Source of the DNA: Solenopsis invicta
Taxonomy: Eukaryota; Arthropoda; Insecta; Hymenoptera; Formicidae
Length of the DNA: 64,000 nucleotides
Direction of reading: 5' to 3'
NCBI RefSeq assembly: GCF_016802725.1
Contig: NC_052667.1
Location: forward strand, 2,942,501 to 3,006,500
Position 1 is the first letter of the stretch. The number at the start of each line of letters is the position of its first letter. Both the position numbers and the translations under genes were made by a program. The notes beneath the pieces were generated by a model. The model saw nothing but the letters and a program-made list of their open reading frames with translations. It ran no database searches and had not been told where the DNA came from. Below are positions 49,316 to 61,930 of the stretch, piece by piece.

Positions 49316-52300
49316 GCGCGCGCGGGACGAATTCACGAACTTCGGTCGACTCTCTCGCGTAGTCTCCACCCTCCCTTCCTCCCGCCCGACGTGGGAAACC
49401 TCTTCCCCAACGCGTCACCCAGCGGGGCGCGTGTTGTCTATCTCTGTCACCCTCTCGTCCGTCTCCCTCCTCAAACTCCCTCACGCCTCCCCCTCCCCCT
49501 TCGTCCCGATCCTCCACCCAGTCGTGTGTGTTTATACCGCACTTTATGGTACATACGTACCATATAGCGTACGTATATACATCGCTCTCGTGACGAGCGT
49601 AACGCGAGAACCTCTCTCACGCATACGCGCGAGTCCTTCGTACGGCGCGCGCCGTAGAAAGTACATAAACCGTCCTCATTCACGTCGATATCGTCAACTG
49701 TTGCTTCCTCCGTCGTCGCGCCGGTGGGTAAACCACCGACACCGCGTGTGTCCCGCGTGTTAAGGCGGGCTCGCTCAAGAGGAGCACGCGACTCTCCGAA
49801 CGTGGGAGGGAGGAAACCGAACGACCGTATTAAACCATCCCGCTGCGTGGAAAGGTCCTGTCTGCGGACTACACCAAGGAAAATTTCCTTACGTTAAGGC
49901 AGGGAACAATGACTCTTCGAGTTATGCGGTTTATTCAATACTTGACATTAGACACTTCTTCTTGACTGACCGCAGAGGGATAATAGATCATAAATCACTG
50001 TGACAAAATAAGTCGAAGATTCGCAATTTGTTTTGTTGCCAACAGCAGTGACAAAAGTCACCGACACCTGCCACGTGGACAGTCACGTCCTCCTGGTTAC
50101 GAGTCCGAGAGCAGCAGGTGCCATTGTGTTCCGGGGAGGACAACCCCCGCCGCCGTAGGCTGATTCCCGCTAGCCATTAACTGGCGGTGGGCGTGAAATT
50201 CACCCGCACAAAAGGCTCGCGGCGGTCTCGTTAATGGAGAGGGAAGAAAACGGGGCCGCGAAACTCTCCGTTCACATCTCGTTCTCTCTCTCTCTCTCTC
50301 CTCCCCTTCCCTCTCTTTGTTTCTCACCCTGTGTGTCTTCTCTTCTCCCTGTTCTCTTCTCTTCTCACGCTTAACCTTAACCTACCGCAAGAGGACTGGA
50401 GAGTTTCGCGCGGCGCGCGACTCCATCAGAACGCGACGCATCCCCGGAAGCCGAAGGTGTTCCGTACGAGGATGTGCGCTGTGATTTAAGCTCGACCCAC
50501 GAATTTAGGGCACTCACAAGCGCTAACCTTAACCTTTATGTAAGCTACGCGGTACGATGAGTATATAGCGTACCGTATTCTTTCGAAGCGGAAAATCACC
50601 TACTTTTTTAGAAATAGAATAGAAATACAGTATTTAATTTAAGGGCGTCTGTGATGTTTAAGATATAAGACAGTCATATTTTGTACTTATGAAAAATTAT
50701 ATCTTCTTGCTACAAGATCATTTAATGAATCTTTTGGCAAAGATTTTTAGAGCTGTAAAAATTTATTTTATTTAAATTTATTTATATCATCCGTATTTCT
50801 ATTTTATGCGCCGTTTTCAATTATATTTTATATGTCGAAAGAAAATTAAAATCGCGTTTCGTCTAAGCAACACGTGATTCTGGCTTACGGAATGTAGTGA
50901 AGAACCAACGAAAAACTATTCAACAAGAGTTTCTTCATAGACGATATGAAGCTACCTCGTTCTCTCCGCGAGCTCGCAAAGTATCGCTAACGGTTACTTC
51001 TATGGAAGATTCCCGCGGACGGAATCGCGCGAGAAAAGCCCGGATGAGAGCGACGAGGCCGGACAAAATCCGCTATTCTTCCACTTAACTCGTGAATGGT
51101 CGCACTACGAGTGTTTCATTCAGATAAATGATTTTTTTTTCACGCAGTGATTATATGAAATATGATTTACAACAAGTATTTTCTTCAAGTATTTTCTTAT
51201 TATATTTATGCGCGTGTACAGTACCTCTTACTTTTTCAGAGTCGTCACCCTACAGAATGGAGCAGAGTATTAGAAAAGAATTAATTATGTGTACGTGTGT
51301 GTGTGTTGTGTGTGTACGTGTGTGTATGAACGGTGAGTTTCGCGCGTTTCTACTTTCTAACTAAACGTACCCTTTGTTTCGGTGCGGTTTATCGCTCCAC
51401 ATTAATGCCAGAAAGATGGAAAACATAAATGCGTTTCTCGAGTGAGTATTTCAAATAGCGAAGAAACAGATCTCCGTTCCTGAAAAACTTGATTCTATTG
51501 CCTGTCTTTAAGTCCGTAGGATTTATTTCGTCGACAACTGTCAAGTTATAACAATTAAGAAGAATCATTTTAAAGCCATGCGCGACATACAACGTTGTAT
51601 AATAAAAAAAAGTGTATATATGTTTGAAATTAAACGGAGAACAATGACATTTATTGTCTGAAATTCAATGTCTCAATAGAGCTTCCGTAGTAAAAAGATT
51701 CGATACCTTCTATCAACATCTCGAGAATGGATCTACTTTGTAGGGAAACTCTTTCCCTCTCACTTTGTCGCAAGACAGACTAAAACCGTCAAAGAAGGTA
51801 ATTTGTTTCAAAACTAGGATGACAGCTCTTTAAAAATAAACGCACGTATCGATGAAACTTCTCAAGAATTTACGTGTTACATAAAATAAGTGCTGTGCAG
51901 TTTCCTTTATCGGGAACAAATCGTGTGAAAGGATCGACGGTGCTTTCATCTAAATCCGATGAAAGAAAGAGGGATGAATCGAGAGGGAGGTGCGATAGAT
52001 TCCACGCCGCGCCGTCTTTCGATACTGATCGTACCCGCGTACGCTCGCCGCACATGATTGACGTATCGATTACGCCGGGCGAATTTTTCAATCGCCGCAA
52101 ACCGCTCGTACGTAACGTAAACAAAACAATGCGCAACGACGCGATGCCGATGCGAGGCGCGTACGATGCACCACGTGCCACGATGTCTCCGATGTCGGCG
52201 GAGGGGGATCACGAGAGGTGGGGTCGGGTGGAGACAGACAGCGGACGCGTTACAATATTCGTAATTCGTGATTCATCGATCTCGTAGACGATATGCTACA

Positions 52301-53698
52301 CGCGCTCAGACATTTTTATGCCGCAGGCCACGTGTCCGCGTCGAATTTTATTGGCGATTTACGACAAACGTGACCTGAATTCGTTTAACTTTTTTGTGTG
52401 GACGTTCTAATTCTGCGCACATGAAATTAGAAATTGTTGTGGACAAAGAAAAGGAATGTTTCCTAGTGTTCATTATGCAGGGTGAGGCATTTCAAATGTT
52501 AAAAAATATTACCTCTGAAACTATGTATCATAGCAAAAAATATTTTAGATAAAAGTTATGTGATCAGAAAGAGGACAAAAAAAAATGATAAAATTCTCGA
52601 AAAGAGGTTCAAGAGAGGTTATATAAAAAAGTTATCATCATTTTTTCAATGGAATTATGTAATTTCTCTCATTACTTTGCACACAAAAGCATTAAAGCAG
52701 TGTCATCGAAAAACCAATAGTTTAAAGATATTTTATATTTTATTCTGGTATTTTTTAAAATATAAAATATTTAATAAACTATTAATTTTTTGATAAATGT
52801 ACTTTAATGCTTTTATACACGAAATAATAAATCAATTAGTACAAAGAAAATATTGCAAAGAAACGTAGTGGGGACGCTTTAAGTGCATCTTAAAGTGGCT
52901 TCAATATACATTTTTCTATTAGCAAATTTTTAATTCGGCTTAATTAAATTCTTCTCGTGTATTACATCAGTTGGAAACTGCTGAAATGATAACTTTTATC
53001 TGAGAATGATACACGTGCAAGATGAGCAAGAAAAAGAGGAGTAAAAGTTAAGAATGTAACGAGCGAAGCTGCGTCAGAAGGTCACCAACTCAATCGCAAT
53101 ATTATTAATGATACTAACGTTGCTTAATCTGGTACGAATGATATGATATCGAAAAAGCATCGACGTTGCAGAAATACATTGAGGGCTTTTATCCAAGATG
53201 TACCGACAACGATAAATATGACCGAGAAAAAAGATAAACGAGAATAAAGAGAAACTTGTTTCGCTTTTATTAGAAAAAAAGTATACACAATGCTAAAGAA
53301 TTATAAAAAGCACGATAAAAATGTAACAAAAGACGCAATTTTTTTTTTTAGATTTAAGTCGCATCGAGTCTTCTAAAACTTCAGATTTTAATACTAGAAA
53401 ACTTGGAGGGCTCGCGAGCGGAATCTCCATGCCTAACAAGAAGACACGTGAAAGGTCGAAAAAGAGAGAAGATGATGTAATAAATATTGCTTAATTTTCG
53501 ATCACGTTAAGGATGGCGCTCGTCCAACCGATCCTCACGCATTCGGTTACAAGTCGCGATCACAGACACGCGCGACGAGGAGGACAGGCTCGAGGCACTC
53601 GTGCCCGCTTCCCATGCATTTAAAAACGAGGACGCCGGCCGTAAATCACGCGGTTAGAGCGGAGCCCGGTCGCGTAGCGTAACACGACGGAGGTGTCC

Positions 53699-53735
53699 GT
53701 CCCTCCGTACGTACGTATGCACGTACGTACATACG
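53699..53735. repeat. (ACGT)n self-complementary repeat
   Basis: About eight CGTA units with two interruptions. The motif is palindromic. Confidence 0.9.
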
Positions 53736-54299
53736 TACGTACGCCTCGTCTCGTGGTTGCCGCCGCCACCGCCGCCGCCACGTGGTTTCTGCGGCAAAAC
53801 TATGCGGCCACCGCCGCACGCCGGCCCGGCGAATTTATGAATGGGAGAAGCCTATTGACAGATCGCGCGTCGATAACTCTCTCGTTAATGGCCCGTGATG
53901 GTGGGCGCGCGAGGGCCGCCGGCGGCGGCGGGACGAAGGAGGCGGAGGTGCTCTCGGAGGGCGGGTGGGAGATAGGGGAAACTTGGACTCACTTTGTACT
54001 GACTCGCGGCGCGCCGCGCCGACGGACGGACGGGCCGCCACGATATGCAGCGATCCAAGTAACGTGCGCGGGAACGCGGAGTTCGGAAATCGATCGAAAT
54101 AATGCATCTCGCGGGGTATAGTCGGCGCGTTTAGCAGCGCGTTCATCCCGCGGCGCGGAGAGAAATGCAATATTGAAATATGATTTCGAGCGTAAACCGC
54201 GCACGTACGTAAGCCCTCCACACCGAGAGTTGAATATTACTTGATATTTTGACATATGCATTAAAAAATATGTGTACAGGTATATGTATATGTGGGTGT

Positions 54300-54301
<2 letters not shown>

Positions 54302-54340
<39 letters not shown>
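54302..54340. repeat. (GA)n tract
   Basis: Nineteen GA dinucleotides, the longest such tract in the intron. Confidence 0.95.
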
Positions 54341-54344
<4 letters not shown>

Positions 54345-57300
54345 TTTTGTACTAAATAGTATAAAAATTGAAAAACTTCCGTATTGTCGCTCTCATTACT
54401 TTAGGCTGAATATACGTAATTGTTTCCGAGCGATTAATGAAGCGAGATCCATTCTCATATGCAATCCCAGCTATTATGGGATTAGCGTATACGTTTTTGG
54501 TTAGCGGTTTGCCTCTCGGCATCAAATCAAATGCGCGGTCCGGTACCGCCACGCCGCTTACGTCGATAATACGGAAATACATCGCGAACAGAAATAGATT
54601 TCGCGGAGGAGTTATGTCACACACGTTGCGCTGGATCCGGTGAATCGATCGTAGTTGTGTTTATACGCTCATCTCGATAAAATTTGCCGGTACAGAGTTA
54701 CAGTAAGTCAGCTTACGTGCGTTCAACGCGATGCGCTCGTGGTTTCCCGCGAAAAACTACAGTTTATTTTCATCAACAGAATTTAGGAATCACTGTCGGC
54801 GAAAGACTAAACACATACGCGCTAAATGTCGAACAATGCAGAATGTATTTGCAGAGTGAGATTGTATTTCAGTTCAGTAAAAATATTTCAACAGTATTTA
54901 TGCATATTGGCTATTCTTTCTCTGTACTCATTTCCACTCTCTGTATCATAAATTAGCCCGAGATAATTAAGAATGATTGATATTGAATTGATAATAAAAA
55001 TATTGTTTCTTCTTTCGAATATTTAGAGAAAATATCCGCCTGAGAGATTGTATCAATCGTTAAAAATAATTACGTTATAATTCCAATTTTATTATGTAAT
55101 TCATTATAATAAAATATAATATTAAAAATTAAAGATTAATTTGGAAACGAGAATAATGAGTACATTAAACTACAGGTATTTTTTGGTATCTCTTGTAAAG
55201 CAAAAAGGATGTGCAACTTTGATGATAGTAATAGTAAAAATAATAGTATACAAGGCTGACGGATCTATGTCAAATCCTAATATTAATTAGATTATTATTG
55301 CTTCGTGGTATCGTCTCGCTTTTAATAAAATTAATCGAGTCCCAGCTCAATATTTCCTATTAGGCTTAAAGCACTAAATCATCGCTTCTTTCAAGAAATG
55401 GTCGGTCTTAGTGTTTTTAATCCGAAAATATTGAAAATTTTAGGAAAAAAACTATTTTTCTATCCAAGTTTCTTTGTCATTCTTTGTTATTTTTTTTTCT
55501 TATGGCCCCTTTACTGTCTTGTACATCAATTCTACAATTTTCTTTCCTATTTAGAAGCTCCAAATAATTCATAATAAATACATATAAGTAATTAATAAGT
55601 GATTAATCAGTAAAGTTTGCTTTTTATACAATTTCTATTAGAGTTTATTTAAATAATAAATTTCTTTCTGTAAAGCAATGAATGTTAATTAAAAAAAAAG
55701 AAGCCATTCAAATAGTAATGTATTGATAACTTTACTAAATGATAAATAATTGTTTCGTGCATGTGCATATTTCAAAAATGTATTAGCAAGTTGTCTTTGT
55801 ATTATAGAATAGAAAAGGAAAATTTGCAGAATTTTAGTACGAGGTTATACAGTTAAACTTTATTTTTGACAAAAATAAAAAATACTGATACTGTACTTCA
55901 CATCTCATTATCAATCGTTTTTTTTTGTATTTTTCGAAAAAATCTCGGCTCTTTTTTCGATTTTATTTTCCCAGAAAAGTAAGAACATCAATCAAGCTAT
56001 AAAAATGTGCTGCCCAAGAACATAATGAATTGATAAAAATTATCGCTCAGTACACTATTACATAATTATAAGGTCAAAAGCTACAAATAAGACTTTGTAA
56101 CTCATTGGATTGAAGGACAATTTGATAATAATCTGTATTTCTCTTTTACACTTGAAATAAACTTGTATGCTTGCAATTAAATTGTTTTATTTTACTGGAA
56201 CCAGTTTGTATCGAAAACCAGTGACCGAATAGACATGAATTCGTGCAAAAGGGCGTGAGAGCGCGGGCGCGAATTTTTCCGTCAAGTTTAACGATGCGCC
56301 GACGACACGTGCACACCGAGACAACCATTTGTCGCGTACGATGCGAAACCACGTGGAAAAACTGCTGGTTTTGTCGGTCATCGGGCCACCGATGGTGCAC
56401 CGGCCGTCGGAAGCGCCGAAAAACCCTCTCCTCTCCCTCATCTCTTCCTCCCCGTGCTTGCACCACCTTCATTCCCTAGACACACTGCTGTATTTATCGC
56501 CCGAATTTTGGCGCGTCCGTCGTTTGTGCGCCAATTTTACGCAGAAATGCAACGCTCGTCCGTTTGACGATTCCAAACGATTACTATTTTCCACAGTCGA
56601 CAAAAGTCGCGAATCCAACACACCAATTTACGCTTATTGCGATCTAATTCAATCTAATCTAAAAAGGATAAAGTGAGATTTTTTTAGATTTTTTAGATCT
56701 TAGATTTCCAATAGAGTGCCAAAGTTGTCGAAGAAAAATCTCGAAATATTCCAATACATTTCTTTTGGTTGCTCTTCCACCCTTTTAATTTGTGAATTAA
56801 AAGATTTCTCAAGCTCTGGGTATGTGTGTGTGTTGAAGAATTTTAGAAATTCCTCACTAATTCCTCTCAATTCTGTCCGCCTAAGAAGTTCTTGCAATGT
56901 AAATCTACGTAAATTTGCATAAATTCGTATACGGGGAACTTTTGAACCGTCTCGGGATTTGAGTGGCACGCGACGCTGTTTACATACGCGTTTCGTTGTG
57001 AATAGCTATTCTACATGAAGTCCTTCGGACAAAAACATGAAAAGATAATCCTATTATCGTTAACATCTAATGACAGAGCAAGTTCCCTATATACGTAGGC
57101 CGGTTTCTTTCTGATTTCGGATAGCTCTATTAGGAGCGATCGTCGAAAGCAAACTCGGTAAGGGTGTGTGTTTCGACGGTATAATTTCACAAGAATGAAC
57201 CTGCAGGTAATCGCAGAAATAGAACGGCGTTCGCGATCAACACTAAAAAGTGTCACACGATAGAGCGGTCCTTTTTTTCTTTCAATAGTAAAAACGCAGC

Positions 57301-58351
57301 GGGCGACAAGTCACCAATAATTTTCCTCACCCAGAGTGATAAATTGAAAAAAACCCCGGCGTAATAACGTCGGGATAAACAAGTTATACGGCAGATTGAA
57401 AAAAAATCAGTACTTTGATTAGCTTCAAAATTTATAACAGGTTCAACTTCATGGCAATTAACAGACTCATTTTTATAGCAAATGAGATTTGCGAATAATT
57501 TTCTAATTGAATTCAAGAGCTGTATATTAAATTTTGTATCCCGCAATCTCCGTGCAATCATTGTCGAGGGATATGGAGAGAAGAAATATTCGATAGAGAA
57601 TATTTTATCTCGAGGTTTCTTACGATGGTGCGATGATTAACAAACCGGGGTCTAAATAACGCATGTGACGGTAACCTTTCCGCCGCGGCGAGAAATATCT
57701 CGGAAAACAATTCGGATGACGGTGGTGCAGAATTATGAGCGCGCTCTCCTCGTGGATTACGATTCGACGATATCGCGCCCCTCTCCTTCGATTTTGTCGC
57801 AAAACATTTCGCGCCGCTCAAAGACCTCGTGATGAAAAACAATCGCTAGGAAGAGGAACAGGAGGAGGGGAAAAAGGAAAAAGGACGAAAGCGAGGGAGA
57901 GAAAGGTAGAGTGGAGAACTCTACGAGAGAGGGGGGAGGGGGGAGAGGGAGAGAAAGAGAAAAAGAGAGAGAGAGAGCAAAAGCGAATATGTCTTTAAAA
58001 ACACCCCCCTAGACCAGATCGGGTTGTTGTCGTCGTGGTAACCATGACGACGCTGCCCCTTGATGGTTGGTTACAACCGTATCCCCACCTAGCGTCTCCG
58101 AGCCGACGCTAGGTTTCCTCGCGGCGCTGGCCAAGCGAAGAGGAGGCACACAGCCAGCAGCTTCGGGGCGATCTCGCTCTCCCTCTCTGCCTTCCCCCGC
58201 GCTTTCCCTATCCACACCACTCGCTCCTCTTCACCGCGCTCTCCGCGCGGTGCTCCCTTCTCGTCCCAAGCCCCACCAAGCGCTATCAAGCTGCCGCTCT
58301 GTCGTTCGCTCTCCTCCCCCCTTTTCTCGCCCTCCCCGCTGACTCCACGAC

Positions 58352-58355
58352 CCAC

Positions 58356-58421
<66 letters not shown>
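58352..58421. repeat. (CA)n microsatellite
   Basis: About 30 CA dinucleotides with two TATA interruptions, about 0.9 kb downstream of the proposed tara first exon. It is followed by a CCG run near 58510-58540. Confidence 0.95.
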
Positions 58422-58424
<3 letters not shown>

Positions 58425-59325
58425 TAGTACGCAAGCCACCTCGTCGTCGTTCCCCCTTCGACGAGCTTCGCCTCGTCATCCTCTTTCCCCTTGCGGCTGC
58501 CCTCCCGCCGCGGCCGCCGCCGCCGCCGCCACCGCCATTCTCCCTCCCCCTGCAACCCCGCGCCGGGCCAAGGAAACGCGGGATCGCTTCGAATTCAAAC
58601 TACCGAACACGAGGTTACCACGCGTCAAATCTGACACTTGGTCGTCCTCGCGCCTCGCGCGCGGAGCAAGTAGATTTTTCCATGGGTGCTTTCCGCTACG
58701 AGCGAGCGAGCGGGAAACGTCGATCGATTTTCAAGAACGATGTTACGCGCGCCACGAACGAACGGCGAGTCCTCGTTTCTTTTCTTTTTCGTTCTACTTT
58801 GCATCCAAAGTAGGCGGTTGTACGATAGAGCTTGCTATTAGTCGCGATTAAAAATTCCTCGATGATAAAACTCGGGATTTGATTTTCCCGGGAGAGCGCA
58901 ATGTTTCAATATTTCTCCCATCGGTGTTTCGTGCGTGCCCCGCGTACCTAGTAACGTTGTTATCGAAAAGACTAAAGGTCCCGACGGCAAAATACTCGGA
59001 GTCGTCGTCTCGTCGCTCTCTTACGCCGAGCGACAAGCGCGCGCGCGCGCGGGCGATCACGTAACCCGCTCGCTCTCCTCGACCGGCACGTAACGCGGAA
59101 ACGCGGCACGCGTGTCGTACACGCCGAAGGAAGGGAACGCGTACACACGGGGAAGCGCGAGCGCGCGCGAGGGAGGGGATAGGGGGTTGCGGCGAAAAAA
59201 GGACGGCGGCCTGAGCGACGCGGCATGCGGGAGCAAAAGTGAGAAAGAGAGAGAGAAAAGTGTATGTGTATGTGTGTAGGTGTATGTGTGTGTACGATGC
59301 GCGCGGAACCGCGCGCGAAACTCAC

Positions 59326-59346
59326 CTGACTGACGTCGCACCACAT
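59326..59346 (-). CDS. tara: tara first coding exon (MWCDVSQ), proposed
   Basis: The minus strand reads AATAATA ATG TGG TGC GAC GTC AGT CAG followed by GTGAGTTTC, a full consensus donor at 59325. The ATG has A at -3 and is the only ATG in this frame between the donor and 59529. The exon ends in phase 0, matching the phase-0 acceptor of the main tara exon 48.8 kb away. Sequence around it is CpG-rich and carries a GA tract on the same strand, as expected for a developmental-gene promoter. The link to tara is an inference from frame, strand and the missing upstream start. An isoform starting at M10505 in the main exon would not need this exon. Confidence 0.6.
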
Positions 59347-59348
59347 TA

Positions 59349-59375
59349 TTATTTCGCTGACACTGATGACAGCAT
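59349..59375 (-). promoter_or_regulatory. 8-codon upstream ORF in the proposed tara leader
   Basis: ATG at 59375-59373 opens a frame reading MLSSVSAK and stops with TAA at 59351-59349. Only two bases (TA) separate that stop from the proposed tara ATG at 59346. A stop this close to a start can lower or condition initiation at the main AUG. The feature depends on transcription starting upstream of 59375. Confidence 0.45.
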
Positions 59376-59582
59376 CTTGGTACGCTGCTGCTGCACTGCC
59401 ACCGCGCACGGTGCCACCGCGACGGTCCGTTTTTATTTTCCCTGCTCTCCGCGTGACTCGGTGATTCGCGGCGAGAACGGAGAGAAAAGTCACGACGACG
59501 TACGGCGGTACGTGGAACCGAAGTTCCACGTTACTTCAGCCGTGGGCACGATGAGGTTCCTGTTCCGCAAATGCCCGTCCCC

Positions 59583-59609
59583 TTTCTCTCTCTCTCTCTC
59601 TCTCTCTCT
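59583..59609 (-). repeat. (GA)n tract in the tara promoter region
   Basis: Thirteen TC units on the plus strand, read as GA on the tara strand, 240 bp upstream of the proposed start codon. GAGA-type sequence near insect promoters can bind GAGA factor; that role is an inference here. Confidence 0.85.
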
Positions 59610-60566
59610 GTAACCTCTGTCTCTCGCGTTTCTCTTTCACACTGTGTGTCTCTTCACTTCCCGTCCGTCTTTCCCGGTAACGTGTCTGTTAGCGTTTCGT
59701 TACTTTCTTTCTTTTTTTTATTTTTTGTTTGATTCACAGTCTCACGAAAAACGCACTCGCGCGACGTTAAGTGTCGGCCGCCGGTAGCCCGGTTAGCTCC
59801 TCAAGTAACATCGCACGATCACTCTCCGAACAGATGACAACGCGACTGTCATCGACGCACACGACAGCAGCTAGCTGGCCATGCAAAGCATTACTGAATA
59901 CTCTGACAACACTCCTCGCCGAGTAGCGCCGCTCGGTTTTCTCCCGAGCGCGCTCGGCCGTTTCCGGCTGCGCTCGGCCCACCTGCACTCCGACACGAAA
60001 CGTACGCCAGTGCCGTAGACTCGCTCCGACGAGCCACCGTCTTTGCCAAGTGCGACGCGCGCGCTTTGTCGCCCGCGTCGAATTTCGGCATCGACGCACA
60101 GAGAAATGCCGTAATGCCGACGTACGATCGCCCGAGGAGCGATCATCCAGAAATAATTTGTTATCGCGACTCGCAAAATTGTCGCTAATGCACACGCTTG
60201 GAGAGAAAAGTACGAGCCTTCGACCTGGCGCGACCGTTTCGATCGACGATAACATATGCTTTGTGTCGTTCTTAACGTGACATTTCGAGAAAAAAAGTCG
60301 ATCGCCCGTGCGGGGTGCATAATGCCATATTGTTAGCGCCCGAACGCCCTGATGGTAATTGATATAAATGGAAGGATACGTTTCATTCACGTCGCGTAAA
60401 TTAATTACATAATTAATATCGGATTTAATATCGTAGGACTGTGTATGTCACTCTGTTCGCTCGCAAAAGGAAATTCATTGTCGAAGTGTGTGCACAGCTT
60501 TTCAGGGATAAACAATGCTTTTATGTCGAATGATCGGTGGCGCTCATTAGTGCGCGGAGTGACCGA

Positions 60567-60783
60567 GGGATGAAGGGGAGAGGAGGATACCAGAGGAGGT
60601 TGCGCGTCGTAGCATATAATAATAAAAGAAACGGATTCTCTAGGATTCGCGTTGAATATCCTCCTCTCCCCTTCATCCCATACAACATACTTCATCCGAA
60701 GGACATTTTTGGGGAACGTCTTTAGAATAGTACGAACGTTCTTAGGATGTCCTTCGGAGGAGTCTATGTTGTCTAGACTCTCC
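60567..60783. repeat. Cluster of three perfect-arm inverted repeats
   Basis: Arm pair 1: a 23-bp segment at 60567-60589 (GGGATGAAGGGGAGAGGAGG then ATA) is the exact reverse complement of 60657-60679, with a 67-nt spacer. Arm pair 2: TCCGAAGGACAT (60695-60706) pairs with ATGTCCTTCGGA (60747-60758), and ACAACATA (60682-60689) with TATGTTGT (60765-60772). Arm pair 3: GAGGAGTCTA (60757-60766) pairs with TAGACTCCTC (60774-60783) around a 7-nt loop and competes with pair 2. No target duplications are evident. It lies 1.2 kb upstream of the proposed tara start. It could be a structured RNA, a fold-back element or a cruciform-forming regulatory site. Confidence 0.75.
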
Positions 60784-61569
60784 TCTCTGTCTTCCCCGCG
60801 ATCGAGAAAAATCGTTCTGTACGAGAAAGTCCGTGATAGCGCGGGCTGGTCGATGAAAGTTATCGGAGAATGGATCGGCGTTGCGCGGCCGTTGAAATAT
60901 TTCAGCGACGCAGCAAAAACTCAAAATGACTCTGCGAGCGCGCAGCCCGCGCGCGGATCGCGCCGATTCCCCGACTCGTCGCGCCGTCGTGCCGCTTAAT
61001 ATCTTACGAGACGACCGAGATAGCACGGTCAATCGCGCCACTGCGCGACACCAGGACCTTGCGCGGCCAGCAAGGTGATCACGCGCGAAGAGCGACGGAG
61101 AAGTGTTCCCCGTCACTTCTTTCGTTCTCCAAACAAAAATCAAAGGAACAATTTGTCCTATTCTATTTGACCAACGTGCATTCTACATAATTTTCCTTTG
61201 CATCGTGTGATGTTATTTATCGATATGATAACAATTGCGATATAGAAATTAAGATGAAATTAATCCGAGCAAGGAGAATAACACAATTAATATATTGCGA
61301 AAGGTGAATTTATCTGGTTAACGATTTCCAAAACGTACAACATTCGCTGAGACGCGACGTTCGCGTGTTGGCTCATGAGGAGGAAAAAAAGGGGAGAACC
61401 GAGAGAAAACGGAGAAGAGGACGCGCAGAGAGGAACTCCCGCGCGCGCGCGCGCGTGCGGGAGTGAGGCTACGTGAGCGCGTCCGTGAGTAAATTTTCAT
61501 GCGGCCTTAAAAACTCAAGGCGTATAGAGCCTCGGAGGTTCGTACGTCGGGAACGTACGTTGAGAGCGT

Positions 61570-61665
61570 CGAGAGCAGCGACAGCGGTGGCGGTGGCGGT
61601 GGCGGCGGCGGCGGCGGCGGCGATGGTGGCGGTGGTGGTGGTGGCGGCGACAGCAGCAGCAGCAG
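61570..61665. repeat. (GGC/GGT)n trinucleotide block
   Basis: GCGGTGGCG and GGCGGC runs followed by GGTGGT and AGCAGC triplets. Frames across it give Ala/Val or Cys/His repeats and are artefacts. Confidence 0.9.
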
Positions 61666-61820
61666 CCTTCACCTCCTCGGGAACCTCCTCGTGGCACAGG
61701 GGCCCCCGAGAGCACGAGGGAGTCGGCCTAACGCCACTAGGTTCGAAACTCGCCACTGTGACTGGCTGGCTGTATACGGCGCGCAGCGTAAGAGAGCAGC
61801 TGAGAGAGGAGGTCTCGGCT

Positions 61821-61908
61821 CTCGCTCGCTCGCTCGCTCGCTCGCTCGCGCAGCCGAGCCAGCCAGCCAGCCAAGCCAGCGAGCCAGCCAGCCAGCCAGC
61901 CAGCCTGC
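61821..61908. repeat. (CTCG)n followed by (CAGC)n tetranucleotide repeats
   Basis: About seven GCTC units, then about eleven AGCC units with two interruptions. Confidence 0.95.
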
Positions 61909-61930
61909 GAAAGCAGCGTAAGCAGCGACG

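Larger units (their letters stand above)
45001..59325 (-). other. tara: tara large intron, 5' part (45-59.3 kb)
   Basis: No convincing additional exon is present. CpG-rich blocks at 46330-46470, 47780-48110, 48830-49800, 53500-54120 and 57650-59320 alternate with AT-rich DNA (46950-47520, 48420-48760, 50600-50880, 52450-53350). The stretch 54950-56150 is over 1 kb of AT-rich DNA in which I see no feature. Purine-rich simple sequence fills 45980-46220 and 57850-57990. Exon-like segments at about 45166-45203 (contains stops) and 51232-51249 (18 nt) are noted as rejected. AATCTA-type inverted motifs lie at 56641-56710. Confidence 0.5.
59347..59620 (-). other. tara: tara 5' leader and promoter-proximal region, proposed
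   Basis: This is the minus-strand sequence upstream of the proposed start codon. It is CpG-rich, with one short upstream ORF and a (GA)n tract at its far end. No unambiguous TATA box or transcription start could be fixed; an ATAAAAAA-like stretch lies near 59720. The real leader may be longer, shorter or spliced. CpG-rich DNA continues to about 60350. Confidence 0.4.

Noticed and set aside
48816..49517. 233-codon minus-strand frame (and overlapping 207-codon plus frame)
   Set aside because: Both span a (CA)n repeat and CpG-rich DNA where stop codons are scarce, and frames are open on both strands at once.
50370..50540. CTTAACCTTAACC motifs, telomere-like at first sight
   Set aside because: Only two units per site and not the insect TTAGG repeat.
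51232..51249. 18-nt exon-like segment (GDDSEK) on the minus strand
   Set aside because: It is frame-preserving with a fair acceptor, but the donor (AAA-GTAAGA) is weak and so short a segment is expected by chance in 49 kb.
52478..52800. GCAGGGTGAGGCATTTCAAATG resembling a DNA-transposon terminus
   Set aside because: No matching inverted end or target duplication could be found downstream.
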